The notes: generated by a model not told the origin, from the letters alone. Numbered from the stretch's first letter, positions 32,611-47,021 are shown. The stretch: DNA of 64,000 nt from Lumbricus terrestris (GCA_949752735.1 OX457036.1:17512433-17576432), one strand, 5' to 3'. A program made the numbers and translations.

Positions 32611-35600
32611 AGCACATTTTGAATTCAGGGTTCTGTTCTGTGGCTAATTTATTGTGTACTCTTTCATGCATGTTTTCCCAACAAGGTCAGTATCTTCTTC
32701 AGCGCTGGGGAATTGCTAATGATTTTTCTGCTGTTCTTTTCGTCGCCTGAGAAAATCATGGATGGGCAAACATTGCATATATATATACAAGGACTACATG
32801 ACAAGCACACAATTATCTACTGCTGTGAAGTACTCACAATGCATCAATCAACAAGGATGTTTTGCTTTTCCTGTCACTAGTGATTGGCAGTGCAGTCAGA
32901 TATGAAACGCCCAATTATTATGTGTTAAAGAATCGTGTTGTATCGTATCTGAGAAATTATAAAGCGGACTTTTGCAGTACAGCTATTCAGGGTGGCAGCC
33001 CACGGGAAATAGGAACGACCGGAAGCAGCGTTGGGATGAGGGTGGGACCCCCAATCAAAATCAGCTGCAGAGAGATGAATGTGGAACCCCAACCAAAATC
33101 CTTCTACGGATTTGGGGTTGGGGAAGATCGTTCCAAATAGAATTGCCCACAAAAGAGAAGTTCCCATGTGGATCATCGGAAAAGTGCTCATTTCTCGCTC
33201 TTTTATCGCTTACTATCAGACTATGAATGTTTGCGTAGGTTCTGGGCTCAAGGCCAATGCATTGCTATTGGGGGGCCTGGTAGCGCAATGGGTAACACGT
33301 GGGCATGGAAAGCAAGAGGTGACGAGTTCGAGCCCCGTTAGGCAGCTGTTAGCGCCGATTATTGCAGGCTGTCTGTTCTGTTAGTAATTGAAGTTTTAAA
33401 TATTCTCTAATCTGAGTTCCTGTAAACTGTTTCAACTGCATAAGTGCACACTGCAACCGGTTGCGGTCTGTCAAACGGATGTTGAATAAACGAAAATTAT
33501 TGTTATTATAGATCTGTAAGTTCTTATTGCCCAGCTTATGGATGAATTTGTAAATTGCCTGATCAGTGACAATAACAAGTTTGCATGGACTTTTGTCAAG
33601 TAGCTTACATGGATACCACCAATCTGGCCGCTCGATCATTTTCTGAAGATCAAGTGCACTAATGATTATAATATTGTGTCGCATGACGCACACACTTAAG
33701 TGCTATGCATTCTGAACACAGTTGTTAATGCACATACTGTATACGTTTAAGTCACTTGATTTATTCAGTTGCTATTGATTAAGCAGTCATTTATACAACA
33801 GGCTCAGAGACTACTCGTTTGAAGACCTCGGCTTTTACGTTTATGCAATTTTAGAAAACCACCTTTTTATATTAATGTTCATTACAGGTGTAATTATGTA
33901 AAGTGCATGCAGTAAAATAAGTAGTGCATTTACGATTCTGGATTTTGCAAGGCATATGATTTTTGATGAAACTGAACACCTTTGAGTAGGAATCTTGAAG
34001 AGGTGCTATATAAATTCTGACCAATTGATTGTGATGGGTTAATGGTTGTACAATAGATAGTCTAGTGGAGATCAGGGTTCAAATTCTCGCCAGGGTGGGA
34101 GGCTCATTCTAGAGTTTTGTTCAGCGTATATGTCCCTTGTGAACTTGGCTATGAAAATGTGTGCAGAGTACACTGTCCATACAACGTTGGTGGGAGGACG
34201 AAGTGGCAAGGGAGAGGTCCTTATATCGCGAGGCCGAGAAGAGTCAACAAGTCTTCACATTCGTAGTGCTGTTGCTTAGAGTTAGCTTGTAAAGCAACAC
34301 TGAGCACTTGTCTTTTTGTTTATGGTCTTTGTCTCTCCTCCCTTCCTCCTGTATGCTCCTTTTTTCTCTCTATATCACCCCTATCCTACTCTTCATCTCT
34401 TCCACTTGTGCCCTCGTCTCCTTCAAGAAAAAACTACTCAGAGGCGCTCCCGACTCCAGCGCGCCCAAAAAGAACAGTTTTAAGTTTAGTAAGGAAGGAT
34501 CCTGGTAGAGTCCCAGGGTGTAGGCATAGCTCAAAAGGAATAGAATGATGATCATCTGTTTAGAAGTATGTATGTATAATGTATGTGCACTTGTTATATA
34601 GCGCCCCTTCAAGCACTCTACTCAGAGGTGCTCCCAACTGCAGAGCGGACACTTCTTCGGAGTTTCACGCCGAAACGCTGAGCAATTGCGAGTGAAGGAC
34701 TTGCCCAAGGTCCCTACGCGGCGACTTGAGGTGGATTTGAACCTCGAACTTTCCGACTTCAAGGCAACGACGCCACCACTACACCACCGTGCCCCATGAA
34801 GTAGTGCTCTAATGTCTGATACAATCTCTTTATGCTGAGGTGCCTGTAATTTCTGAACTGTTATTTGATCATATGACTCTAACTGTGTCTAATTAAGTAA
34901 TAGTAAGTGTTAAACTGTGAAGCATCATGTGATGCCTCAGATAAACAGCTGCGATATATATGCGTGAAAGATTGATATAAATGTACTGGTATAATACATT
35001 GATATAAATGTACTGGTATACATTGTGATTGCGATCATACAACGTTCATTGTTTGATGGTTGTAATTCTGTTTCACTAAATGTATAAATGTTGATCATAT
35101 GCTGAAAGCAAAGGGTTGAACGACTTTCTATGTATTGTCCGTTGGTTAAAGAGTGCAATTTTGTTATTATCTTCCCAGTGAAGTTCATTGATAAAACATT
35201 TGGTTGATCGTTGGCCGTGATTGAGCTGGAAATGCCTCTGAGTAGAATTACTGAAGACTTGTTAAGAGGCACACGTTTGAAAACTGTTCTTTTTGGCTGT
35301 GCTGTAATCAGGAGCACCTCTGAATAGTTTCCATCCAGCGGGTGCTATATAAATACTTGAATGAAAATGAAAAATATAGATTTCCTGCATGAATGAATGG
35401 GGAGCCCGGTAGTGCATTGGATAACATGCTGGCATAGAGAGTGAGAGGTCTGTTCTGTTAGTAGTTAAGATTTATGTCTTCTGTAATTTGTGTTTATGTG
35501 AATTGTTTAAAATTGCATAAAATGTACACTGTAACCGGTTGCGGTCTGTCAACCGGATTGTTTCAATAAAGAAAATATTATTATAATGAATTGCTCGTCA

Positions 35601-38600
35601 TAGGATGCATGATTGCATGGCATAACTGTGATGTACTTTAAACTGTCAGAGTATGAATATGAACAGTGAATATATATATAGGGTGACACAAAAGTTCATT
35701 CACCGTTTTCAAAATGCGTTATCTCAGTAACGGCTTCATATTTCTTTATAATATTTTGTCAGTGTATACATCAGTCAAATGAAAGATATTGGTACAAATT
35801 TCATTATGATCCGGTCCGTTTGCGCCATTATTTATAAGAAAATGTAAAGACGACCAATTTTTGCGGAAAAACCGCGTTCGTCAAATTAACACAATAAAGA
35901 AACTGCGTTTACGCCTGGCCTCGTATACAAGCGTGACAATACACTGTTGTTACCTATAGAGGACATACACAGACGTAGGCTATTAGCGTACAGTAGGCCT
36001 ATCTCCTTTCTGCTTAATGACAGCACTGACTCTATCCGGCATAGGAAGAGTAAACTTACTGCCTGCCTCCACAGATGAAGTTTAGTGCGTCGATGGTTTG
36101 GGTGTGGGCTGACTGCAATGGGTCTCACTAAACTTGAATTTGTGTCAAATGGTACCAGACAGAACCCGCAGTACTACGTGCATCACCAACATTCTCGAGC
36201 AGATCGCGAAGCCACCGTTCGAGAGAGAAAATGATAACGGCAGTGTCATGCAATGAATGTTGTTTGTTGACAATGACCAAGGAGTATTTCAGCAGGATGG
36301 CGCACGCTGTCATACATCAGCTGTGACGACAAAGTGGCTAGACGACAACCTCCCGTCACACATAAAGCCGAAGGATTGGCCACCCAACTCTCCGGACCTC
36401 TCTCCTATTGAGAACTTGTGGAGTATTTCATCGTTCATCGTTTATAAAGATCCCGAGCCAAAGAACGCTGTACAGCTCAAGCGTCGACTCCAACGAGTGT
36501 GGAGATTGATAGCAGTTGGGACACTTCAGAGAATGATCCAGTCATGCCAGATAGAGTCAGTGCTGTCATTAAGCAGAAATGAGATACTGTACGCTAATAG
36601 CCTACGTCTGTGTATGTCCTCTATAGGTAACAACAGTGTATTGTCACGCTTGTACATGTATACGAGGCTAGGCGAATACAAAGTTTCTTTATTGTGTTAA
36701 TTTGACGAACGCGGTTTTTTCCGCAAAAACTGGTCGTCTTTACACTTTCTTATAAATAATAGCGAAAACGGACCGGATCATAATCAAATTTGTACCAGTA
36801 TCTTTCATTTGATTGGTGTACACACTGGTAAAATATTATAAAGAAATATGAAGCCGTTACTGAGATAACGCATTTTGAAAACGGTGAACGAACTTTCGTG
36901 TCACCCTATATAATATGTACAGTGATGGACTCAAACCAGTTGTGACATACTTAAGTGTGACATCTGCAAGACAAGATGTCACAACATGCCCTTCTACAAC
37001 CTCAGAGCCTATATGCAATTAACGGTAATGATGTTGTTCCGTTGGGCCAGCGGTTCTCAACCTGTTGGTCAACGACCCGCAAGTGGGTCAAAGAGGACTT
37101 CCCAGTGGGTCACCAATTTTTCCCGGAAATCGCAAATGCAATGCTAAACCATCTGGACTTGTAACATACAAAATTAATTACTTATTATCCAACTAAACTC
37201 ACAGAGAAACGTGACTGAATGCGAAACCCTTTTGCAGCAGATAGTAGCAAATTTTCTTTATCTTTGGAACAAGAATCCCAACTGATAGAACTATCCTGCT
37301 TTGGAACATTCAAAACCACATTTAAGGAGGAGTGTCTGTCAGGCTTTTGGCTTTGTGCTGCAGCTATATATTCACAGCGTTCTGATGAGATTATGTCAGT
37401 GCTGTTGCTGTTTTCGACAAGGCTGTTGCATAGGTCTACCCCTGTACGTGAGACCGTTTTTTCTGCTATGACTGAGCACTATTAATCTTACTAAATACAG
37501 GAACCAACTCTGTGTGAACAACGATTTAAGAATGTGTCTGATAAGCATAATCCCACGTATTGACTTAATTCTGACCAGAATGCAATCGCAGCCATCACAC
37601 TGAGATTTTATGTCACAATTAGCCTAAACATTAAAAGTGAGAGTTTTCAAATATTTTTTTACATTTTGTCATTTTCTTTTACATTATTACAATTGGAAAG
37701 CTTATTTATACGCCACAATGGTGTGAAATCTGACTATTTAGTCGCAAAATGATGAGTTTGGGTTTCAGTGAGGTAGGTCCCGTTGGCATTCGTATGTTGC
37801 AAAGTGGGTCGGGATGTAACAAAGGTTGAGAACCTCTGCGTTAGGCAATTTTCATTAGGTCAGTATTTTGGAAAGAATTAAGACAAAAATCAAATGAAAA
37901 TGCTATTTACAAAGTATGATCAGATTGCTGGCTTTTAACCTAATCAGGAAATTGTAAATTTTGCAAAAAAGTATATGGTGTCTTTGGCAGCAATAGCTAA
38001 TTCTGGTTAATGCTTTGCTTTGGCAGCTCTGTCATTGCAAATGCTAAGAGTTTCATAGTTGGTATTTTCAGGGGTGTTTTAAAAACATAATGGAAGACTT
38101 TGGACATCCTGAATAGATGCAAAAAGGCTTTTCCAGGTACATGAACCCGATCGCCCAGTTTGGCCTTAGTTGCTGGCACCGTTTATCGTGGTGCATTGTG
38201 CAGCAATCAGCCATTGCTTCTATGCAAAACTGTGTTTAAAAATGGTAATCCATAGGACAAAGCCGCGAAGTCAAGAGCTGTGAGACCGCTGAGTCTGCAA
38301 GACGGGCAAAGCATAAGCTTTTTAAGGCAGATGGGGTTTCAGTTCTAACCTAAACAACATCAGAGAACTATGGCAGAGCGATCAAAAACCGGAAGAAGAT
38401 TCGAAAGCCAGGGGCCAGAGACAGTGAAAGATCGAGAAGCCATTACTGTTTTGGTTGAGGGCACATTAGGAGTCGGTGCATCCAAGGAGCAAGCGTGGTA
38501 TTCGTGAGCCCGAAGCGAAAGCAGAGACAAGAGATAAGTTAGCTGGCTAATGTGTACTATTTTATAAACACTCACTTAATCTTACTCAAGGTGCAGTTCT

Positions 38601-41600
38601 CCGAAAGAAGAAACTTGGCGTATACGCATGCAGCTTGCACCAACTGGTACCAATTGCTAGAAACGAAAGTAATCTTCTCACATGTTTCGCTCGATTTAGT
38701 TTGCATTGCTGAATTTAGAATTTTAGATTTGCAGCTAAATTTTTATGACAACAAAAGGACAGTTTACACGCACTCAGGAATACACTTCCAACCCACGAAT
38801 GCCATAATTAATTACACTGCCATAATTAATTACGCTGGTGTTTGTTTGGTTACTGTAAACAATAAACTCAGGATAGTATTGTATCTTTTCATTGTTTCTA
38901 AGTGATTTGCATGTGTACTACTCTGCTGCCGCCTCGTCTATTGTCATTCTCCTCCTCAGCTGCGGCAGCGTTTTCTATGGATGAATTGCATGGCGTGTGA
39001 TTTTCGCTCTGGTGCCAGCCATAATCCATTGTTTTGATTCTGACAACACATTTGAAGTGCGATGATGAGGGTTAGAACCCTCGGGCGTAATGGATGAGTT
39101 ATAAAGTCTTTTTAAAAGCAGCTCACAGCTGTCCAGCACAGCACACAGCATCATCTGATATTGCATGCCAGTTGTTTAGCAACACTTATCAGTTGCTTAG
39201 CTGCCAATATCAGCGCTCACACAGCGTTTCGTATTGGACTAAGTGGCATTAAACATTCAGTGGCACTAACTGTTATTAACACTTGATTTCAGTCATACTG
39301 GGATTAGCAATGAATTGTCATTAACAATATGAGTGTCATTGTTGTATGTCATACTGACTTGCTTTGTTAGAAGATTGGACAAAGAGAGCTGTAGGGGATA
39401 GTGTTATATGTCAGATTAGCTACCATTAACATATCAGTTCATGCCTATTGACATATGAGTGTGGGACAGTATATATAATATATATTTCATAACACCCATT
39501 TAGGAAAGTTCTAAAAAGTGCTATTGACATGGCTATCTAAGGGATACACTGGCAACCATGTTTTTTTTTACATATATGTTTTATGCAGGACTATTGACAT
39601 TAAAATATCAGTTTCATTAGTGTTATGTGTTTAATAGAAATATCCGTTTCATACGATGTTATACCTCAAACTAAATGGCATTAAAACTGCCAGTTTTGTA
39701 CAGTGTTATATGTGAGACAAAATGGAACATAACGTATCAATTTCATATGCTGGTAGTGCTGTATATAGGCTCAAGATTAATTGGCATTGGAATTGCAGTT
39801 TCAGATAGTGTGGCATAATTTGCATTGATCAATGTCCTGATCAATGTCAGACATTGTGGTTTGGCTGTCATCAGTTCCTTCTGCCAGTTATTTGGCTGCA
39901 CTTGATTGGGTGAATAAATGAGCTTAGCGCTTAAAGGCTATTTGTCAAGTCCAATACTTTCCCTCTGTTGGATACCAGCTGAGCTTATTCTGCTTTAAAT
40001 AGTTGACTTTGGCTATCCATTATGTCTTTGGTCTTCAGTTGCTTCTCTTTCCTTTGAATTTGGCATGCGTTGCCCTATACTTAGTATTTTTTTGTCAGAT
40101 TCAAGTGGCTTCAAAACTTTTAATAAAAGTTTGTGGTTTCGCGTGACCTGTGACCTCCAAAGTAGCTTGACTTTTAGCCAGAGGAATCTTAACAGCTGTA
40201 TAATTTGACTTGCAGAGTCATTCTTAAAACTTCTTATGTCTGAGAGCTATCCCATTTCTTCATTTCTAATATTCTATAGTCTTTGTATCTTGCAGCGTTC
40301 CACAACATTCCTTTCTCTGCTGTACGATATCCTATCGCCTTCTCATTTATTAATGTACTCTGAAGCATGTAATATGTTAGTTCAGATTGTGTATTGTTCT
40401 TTACATTGAGTTGTTTTCTGTATGACTGCCCTGCTATTGGATATCATCGTCATTTGTCAACAGCTGGTCAGCAGGGCTCATCCAATTTGCTGTTGTTGCC
40501 ATTGTCAGTGTCATTCCAATCAGTCGATTAGCCCTGGATTGGTCCGATTAGTCCTGGATTGGTCCTCTCAGCTGGATGAATTGGCATACTGAGCAATTTA
40601 TATCAGCAGCAGAGAATTTATGCAGGCTGCTAGCAGTAGTTTATATACGCTTTTTGACAGTTAACATCAATTGTCAGACTACTTTGACATTTCTGTGTGA
40701 TTTTATCACTTTACATGCATTAAAAATGTTTAAAATAATGATGATAGTAATGGCAGTGATGATGGTAATAATAGGAATAGTAATAAGTAATTACATTTAT
40801 AATGATCAATGATAATAATAATGATAATGTAATAATAATAATATCGATGACAATGACCGTAATAATGATAATTATTATAACAGCACTGCCGTTTTAGACT
40901 TTTAGGCAGTGTGTTACTATAGATAATTATCTTCATTTAATTTGAAACTGACACACCCCACTATGCATCACAAATTATTATAGACATCCATGCAAGAGTC
41001 CACCACGCTTACTGCTTACTTTACCAACTGCATCTACCAAATGTTGAACCTATTGCAATGTGAGACATGTATCCAATGTAAGTGTACAGTGTACACGTTT
41101 TTGAATAAATGGAGCTATATGAATTGATTGGTCTTTGATCACAGCTGCCCCTTTGAATGACAGGGTAGAGTAGCTGCCCCTTTGAATGACAGGGTAGAGT
41201 AGCTGCCCCTTTGAATGACAGGGTAAAGTAGCTGCCCCTTTGAATGACAGGGTAAAGTAGCTGCCCATTTGAATGACAGGGTAAAGTAGCTGCCCCTTTG
41301 AATGACAGGGTAAAGTAGCTGCCCCTTTGAATGACAGGGTAAAGTAGCTGCCCCTTTGAATGACAGGGTAAAGTAGTTGCCCCTTTGAATGACAGGGTAA
41401 AGTAGCTGCCCCTTTGAATGACATGGTAAAGTAGCTGCCCCTTTGAATGACAAGGTAAAGTAGCTGCCCCTTTTAATGACATGGTAAAGTAGCTGCCCCT
41501 TTGAATGACAGGGTAGATTAGCTGCCCCTTTGAATGACAGGGTAGATTAGCTGCCCTTTTGAATGACAGGGTAAAGTAGCTGCCCCTTTGAATGACAGGG

Positions 41601-44600
41601 TAAAGTATCTGCCCCTTTGAATGACATGGTAGAGTAGCTGCCCCTTTGAATGACAGGGTAGAGTATAGGTCTACAGAATGCTGCTCAGCGTGTATACGTG
41701 ATATCATTGCCTGCATGACAGAGTAGCTGGTAAAGCTTCTAAGCAGTCCTTGGATAAAGTATCACAATACATAATATTTTAGAATCTATAGAGCTGTATT
41801 TGCAAAGGAAAGTTCTGTTATGTTGTCACAAGGACTTGGCTTTTGATCACAGCCTGATAGCAGCAGCATAGTGGCTAAGAGATATGACTTAATGGCCCGG
41901 AGTAGTCTGCCAATTCACCAATACAAGCACTCCAGTTCTATCAAGACTAGAGGACAGGTAGCAAACAAATAGACTTAGCCTGTTAGTTCTGCTGATAAGA
42001 CTTGATGGATTTATTAGATTACCATGAAGAGTGACGTTTTGGTATGACCAGGAAGGGGGAAATAACTAATAGCTATTTCTAATTGATTCTTAGTCTAGAG
42101 CTGTTTTGCAACCCACAGAAAGTTGCCAGAGTCAGATTAGTGTAAACCTGGGTTTGTGTGAAGTGCCATGGTGTGTTGTGTGGTGGTCAAGTTCTGTGTG
42201 TGTGTGTGTGTGTTGGACAAATGGTAGCCTGATTGCAGCTTATTTCTGGGATTTTAATCTTACGTTAGCACCATCCACACAAGGGACCTGAAAAATCTGC
42301 TGGGTTGAGGCCACACTGTTTCTACAGAAAACGGTGCACTTATGTTTATTTACTTGATTAGCATTTTATTGTTATTTATCCGGTAGTGTGTTGTATTAAA
42401 GGAGGTATCTTGTTGATAAAGGGGTGGGGAGTGTTCAGATCTCCACCAAGACTGTTAGTTGCTTTGAAATTTCAGCTCCTTTTACATCCCCCTTACCAAC
42501 TCAGCTAATAGGTGTATACCAAGATTTCTCAACTTAGTGGAAAAATCTGGGAGCACACTGTTTATAAGTAGATCCTATATATAAGACATATTGTCTCTAT
42601 TTAGAGATGGGGCTGGCAATTTGCCCTCATTTGTTGAGCTAAGTATTTAAAATGAAGTTGTAAATGCTGCTTACCCAAAACTACCTTACAGAATGGATTG
42701 AGGGATTGCTCTTATTGACATTGTATTGTCTGTGGAAATTTGAGAAGCACCGCCAGCAATGCTTTATTAGATTACGGTAGATTAAATTAGACTATTTGGA
42801 GGTGCTTGTATTGAAGATGAAGACCTCTGATGTTATGCTCTGTTGAACAGTTCAATCTCTGCCACTTTTATATAGCTGCCTAGAATTGTAACCCACATGG
42901 CAGAGGCTTTAAGCTGACACATTAACCACTTGACCACTGTGTGACCCTTTATGGTCTGGGCACTTCAGTCGGGTGCATGTGCAGTGTCTCTTTAGGACTT
43001 AATGAGTCCCACTGGCCACTGCTCTTGTGTGGATTTGCAGGCATATACAGATGCAGTACTTTTACTTGCTATATACATTGTTAATGGCACATTCTATAAG
43101 CACTTAAAAAATGAATGAATGAATGAATACATTATACGTGCCTGTGAGAACTGATGTTTACTAGCTTTTTTCGTGTATGTCTTTGAGCATGAACTGATTT
43201 ACTAGAGTTGTGCATTTATTTTATAGCTGTTAGAGAATTCTTTCATACTTCATACATGCGTACATGTCTGTAACTTCTGATCATCGCATTGCTGTCTGGC
43301 TATAGGCCACAACTCTAGGTTGCTTGCATCATTTCAATGCTCTCATTTGATTTATTCAATGGGCAATGCGAGGGAGCAACAGATGATGGATGGATGGATA
43401 GTGGATGGTTGGGTAGTGGATGGGTGTGTGGGTGGATGGATGGATGGTTGGATGAGCTGATACAGGAAAGGGGTTTGGCATCCATCTTCTGAGCTCTTCA
43501 TTTCATGAGGTTTCAAAGGTGTTGCTGTTGTTGCTTTCGTGGTTGCTGATGTTGTTGGACATCGTATCATGTTGTTAAATAATTAAATGGATGTAATAGT
43601 TAATTATCCGAAGAGTTCTCTGCACGAATGTCTTTCATTAGAAGTGTTCGCTTTTAAGTTCAGTTAATTTCATTTAAATATTGGTTCACCAATTTCCTAA
43701 ACGTTCTTCTTTTTTCACTTCTAGTTTTTATCGGTATCCAGAAATCACGACAGATCTGATTGCCTTCCACAACATGTACACTTATGCAATGGTGGCTATC
43801 TCAACAGGTAAGAAGAAGTGTTGTATGTTTGGCTGAGCACAGTTTTTTTGTAGCTTCTTTTTCTGATGCTGACCAGTTTTATGGTGCACCTTCTGCATTG
43901 GCTGGTGATATATAAGGTTTTGTGTGTCTGTTACAATGCTTTTTCTTCTGTTAGGAAGGGATTGACTCTGACAAGCCATATGTTACTAAAAGATTAACTT
44001 CAGACACACTAAACCTTGTGTATATGCGGGCTTTTAACTGTCCTCGTGACTTAAGCCTGTGGCTTACCAGTTTGTTTTGGAGTGGCTCACGTTGATGTGG
44101 GCTTTTCTCCAAAAGGGCGTGGTTGCAGTTTTCAAGGCAATTTATGTTGCAAGCAATGCCACAAGCTGCCAACAGGATGTATTTATTTAAAAACCTTGTT
44201 TCCAAATGTCACAAGTGTATAAGCACTGCCAGGAGGAAATCTATTTTAAAAGCTCGTTGTTTCGAAATGTCACATACTGCCTGGAGGATATCTTTTTTTA
44301 AGGGCCTTTTTGCAAAATTTTTTTAAAAAGGATAACGATTTGCAATTACTCTTTTGCCATGATTCACTTAATCTGTAATAGCAATCCCAGGGAATTTCTT
44401 GGTTGTGTTGGCTGTTCATCATGTACTGTACTTGTCAATGTAATATAAAATTTATTAAGTGCTGCTTCAGGGAACTAATCAGAGGTTCTTTCAGTACTAG
44501 TCTCAATGATACTTTAGTTCATCAACACTTGAGAAGAAAAAGAAGTAGAGTAATCCCTCCCTTATGGTAGCCATGTGTATGAAATGTTAATGACTTCATT

Positions 44601-46964
44601 TGATAAGTGTCAGGGATTTAAACCTCTGATTTGTTGATTGATAGACCAGCATGTTTACCCCCACACTATTATTGAGCACACCCACATTAGCAATATTTTT
44701 CATCAATAAGGAACAATAAGTGGATAATAGGAATTGCTAATTCTGCAGTGGTCTGCATCCCCACATATATGGATAAGTCCGGCCCAACAGGTTACCATGG
44801 ATTCATAGTTTTCAACAGTTCATTAAGCTATTCACTGAGGGGCAACCATTGGTGTGAGACGTCCTCTCCCTTACCATCTCTCATCATCCCATGGACAATT
44901 GGACATTGTGCTTATAGCTGAGTTGGGCCTGGCTAATTGGGGCAATATAACTAGAATCTTGAGACAATGAAAAGAACCTTGATCATTTAAATGAATTGAT
45001 TGGGTGAAATTATTCACAACCATTGTCTGTTTCAATTGTTCACACCATTTGCTTGTTGTTCCAAGAATGCAGGTATAGAGGATAAAAAACCTTTCAGCTA
45101 GACAGAAAGCCACTAGGGCCACCTGCCCGACCCTTCACCTTGTGGGCTTAGGACCCGAAAAACCATAATCCCCTGGGCAACACTGGTACCCTAGCTAGGA
45201 CTGTTATATTATTGGTGTTATAATGGGCACCCCAGCTAGTACTGTTATATTATTGGTGTTATAATGGGTACCCCAGCTAGAACTGTTATATTATTGGTGT
45301 TATAATGGGTACCCCAGCTAGTACTGTTATATTATTGGTGTTATAATGGGTACCCCAGCTAGAACTGTTATATTATTGGTGTTATAATGGGTACCCCAGC
45401 TAGAACTGTTATATTATTGGTGTTATAACGGGTACCCCAGCTAGTACTGTTATATTATTGGTGTTATAATGGGTACCCCAGCTAGAACTGTTATATTATT
45501 GGTGTTATAATGGGTACCCCAGCTAGTACTGTTATATTATTGGTGTTATAATGTGTGCACTCTGGCTGAAGGATGGCCAAGCCTCAAAGGAGGTTTGTGA
45601 AGCTTTATCTTTCATGGTAAATCCTCAAAGGTTGTTTGTAGAAACCTGTGAGATATGGCATTCACTTAGCCTGTGAAATATGGCTTACTACACTTTGCAT
45701 GCTACTTAACATTAATAACTGAGCTCAGTTTGGCAATCTTCACTGCCAGGGTAAGCAATCTAAAGAAGACAAATTTTTTTCAGATTCACTTTGGTCTAAG
45801 TTAACACCAAATGTGATTGGCTGGAGGGGGACTGATGTGGGTCAGGTGGTGTATGTTGAATTGTTGATCGACCTGAGGGTCCAAGTGGTTTTCAAACCCT
45901 GACGATGGTCGACAATCTGACACACTATGAGTTCTAAGTTCTAACCAAGTATATATAATTCAAGTTATGGCCGTGCGAGCCTGAACACCGTGGATAAAAC
46001 AAAGATTGATTGATTGAATGATCTGATTGATTGATTTATTCATGTAGGACGACGACTACTCTAATTCCAGGCCTTGTGATTAATGAAAAGGTAAACTAGG
46101 ACTTATGGCTAATGATGATGCAAACTGGACCACAGGGTTAAGAATCGGGACCAGAATGATGTAAACTAGACCATTGAGACCATTAAAAATCAGGACCAGG
46201 AATGCTATGCAATGTAACTAAGGAGGAAGTAAAATAGCCAGATGACTAATGAAGATGTTAACTAGACCTTAATGACCAGCACATATTGATAGGCCCCATG
46301 TCCAGGAATAGGAAATTATTGCCTCCTATTCAGCCTATTCCTATACCATTCTGATTGGAGGTTTAAAACTCATTTATAAAAATTCTTCAAAATCACCCTT
46401 GCACCCACAAATATGCTGACTGATGAAAGGCAACATATGGCCACAGTCATCCAACAGTTTGGGTACATGTAGCGACCGCAGAAGATGATGAAGGGTAAAG
46501 TTATCTTGGATGACCATTCACTTTTAATTATTCATTTAAATACTAACCTCACTCTGCATGACTTTATAGCATCCACACAGAACCAAGCCACCAGAAATGG
46601 ATACAGTTCTGCCACATAATAGTCTTATTTCCATTATTACAAAGGTTACTTTGCCTCTCACTGTCAACCCCAGTTACTGCTACTTTACCAGTTGGCCTTT
46701 GGAGCACATTGGCTACTTCGAATGAGTGCATAAGGAGGGTGCGCCCTGAATTTGCATTGCGTTTTCAAAATCAGGTTATTGATGTAATTGATGCTGAATT
46801 ATAATTTGTCTTCTTCTGTCGATTTTTAAGGATACTTCATTCACGACTTCATCGATATAATTGTCAGCAATCACCTGAAAGATACGTGGGAGGTCTTACC
46901 TCATCACATCGCGGTAAGTGGAGAGAAACGAAGACACGATCCTCATCATCATCATCACAAATCG

Positions 46965-47021
<57 letters not shown>

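Larger units (their letters stand above)
30815..43724 (+). other. Intron 1 of the TLCD-like gene, rich in mobile elements
   Basis: From 30815 to 43724 I find no exon-like segment. It holds two copies of tRNA SINE family B, one family A SINE, a Tc1/mariner relic with long inverted arms, a hAT relic with a transposase remnant, GATT and GATG microsatellites, a 29-bp minisatellite and a degenerate satellite at 39.2-39.8 kb. Stretches between them (for example 31210-32560, 37850-39200, 41700-43380) show nothing recognisable. Confidence 0.65.

Noticed and set aside
33270..33345. Functional tRNA gene
   Set aside because: A and B boxes are present but the stems do not pair into a cloverleaf, and the shared body and tail with 35399 show it is a SINE.
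41021..41716. Minus-strand frame of 231 codons with a repeated PCHSKGQL-type unit
   Set aside because: Entirely produced by the 29-bp minisatellite; the same peptide appears in three overlapping frames.
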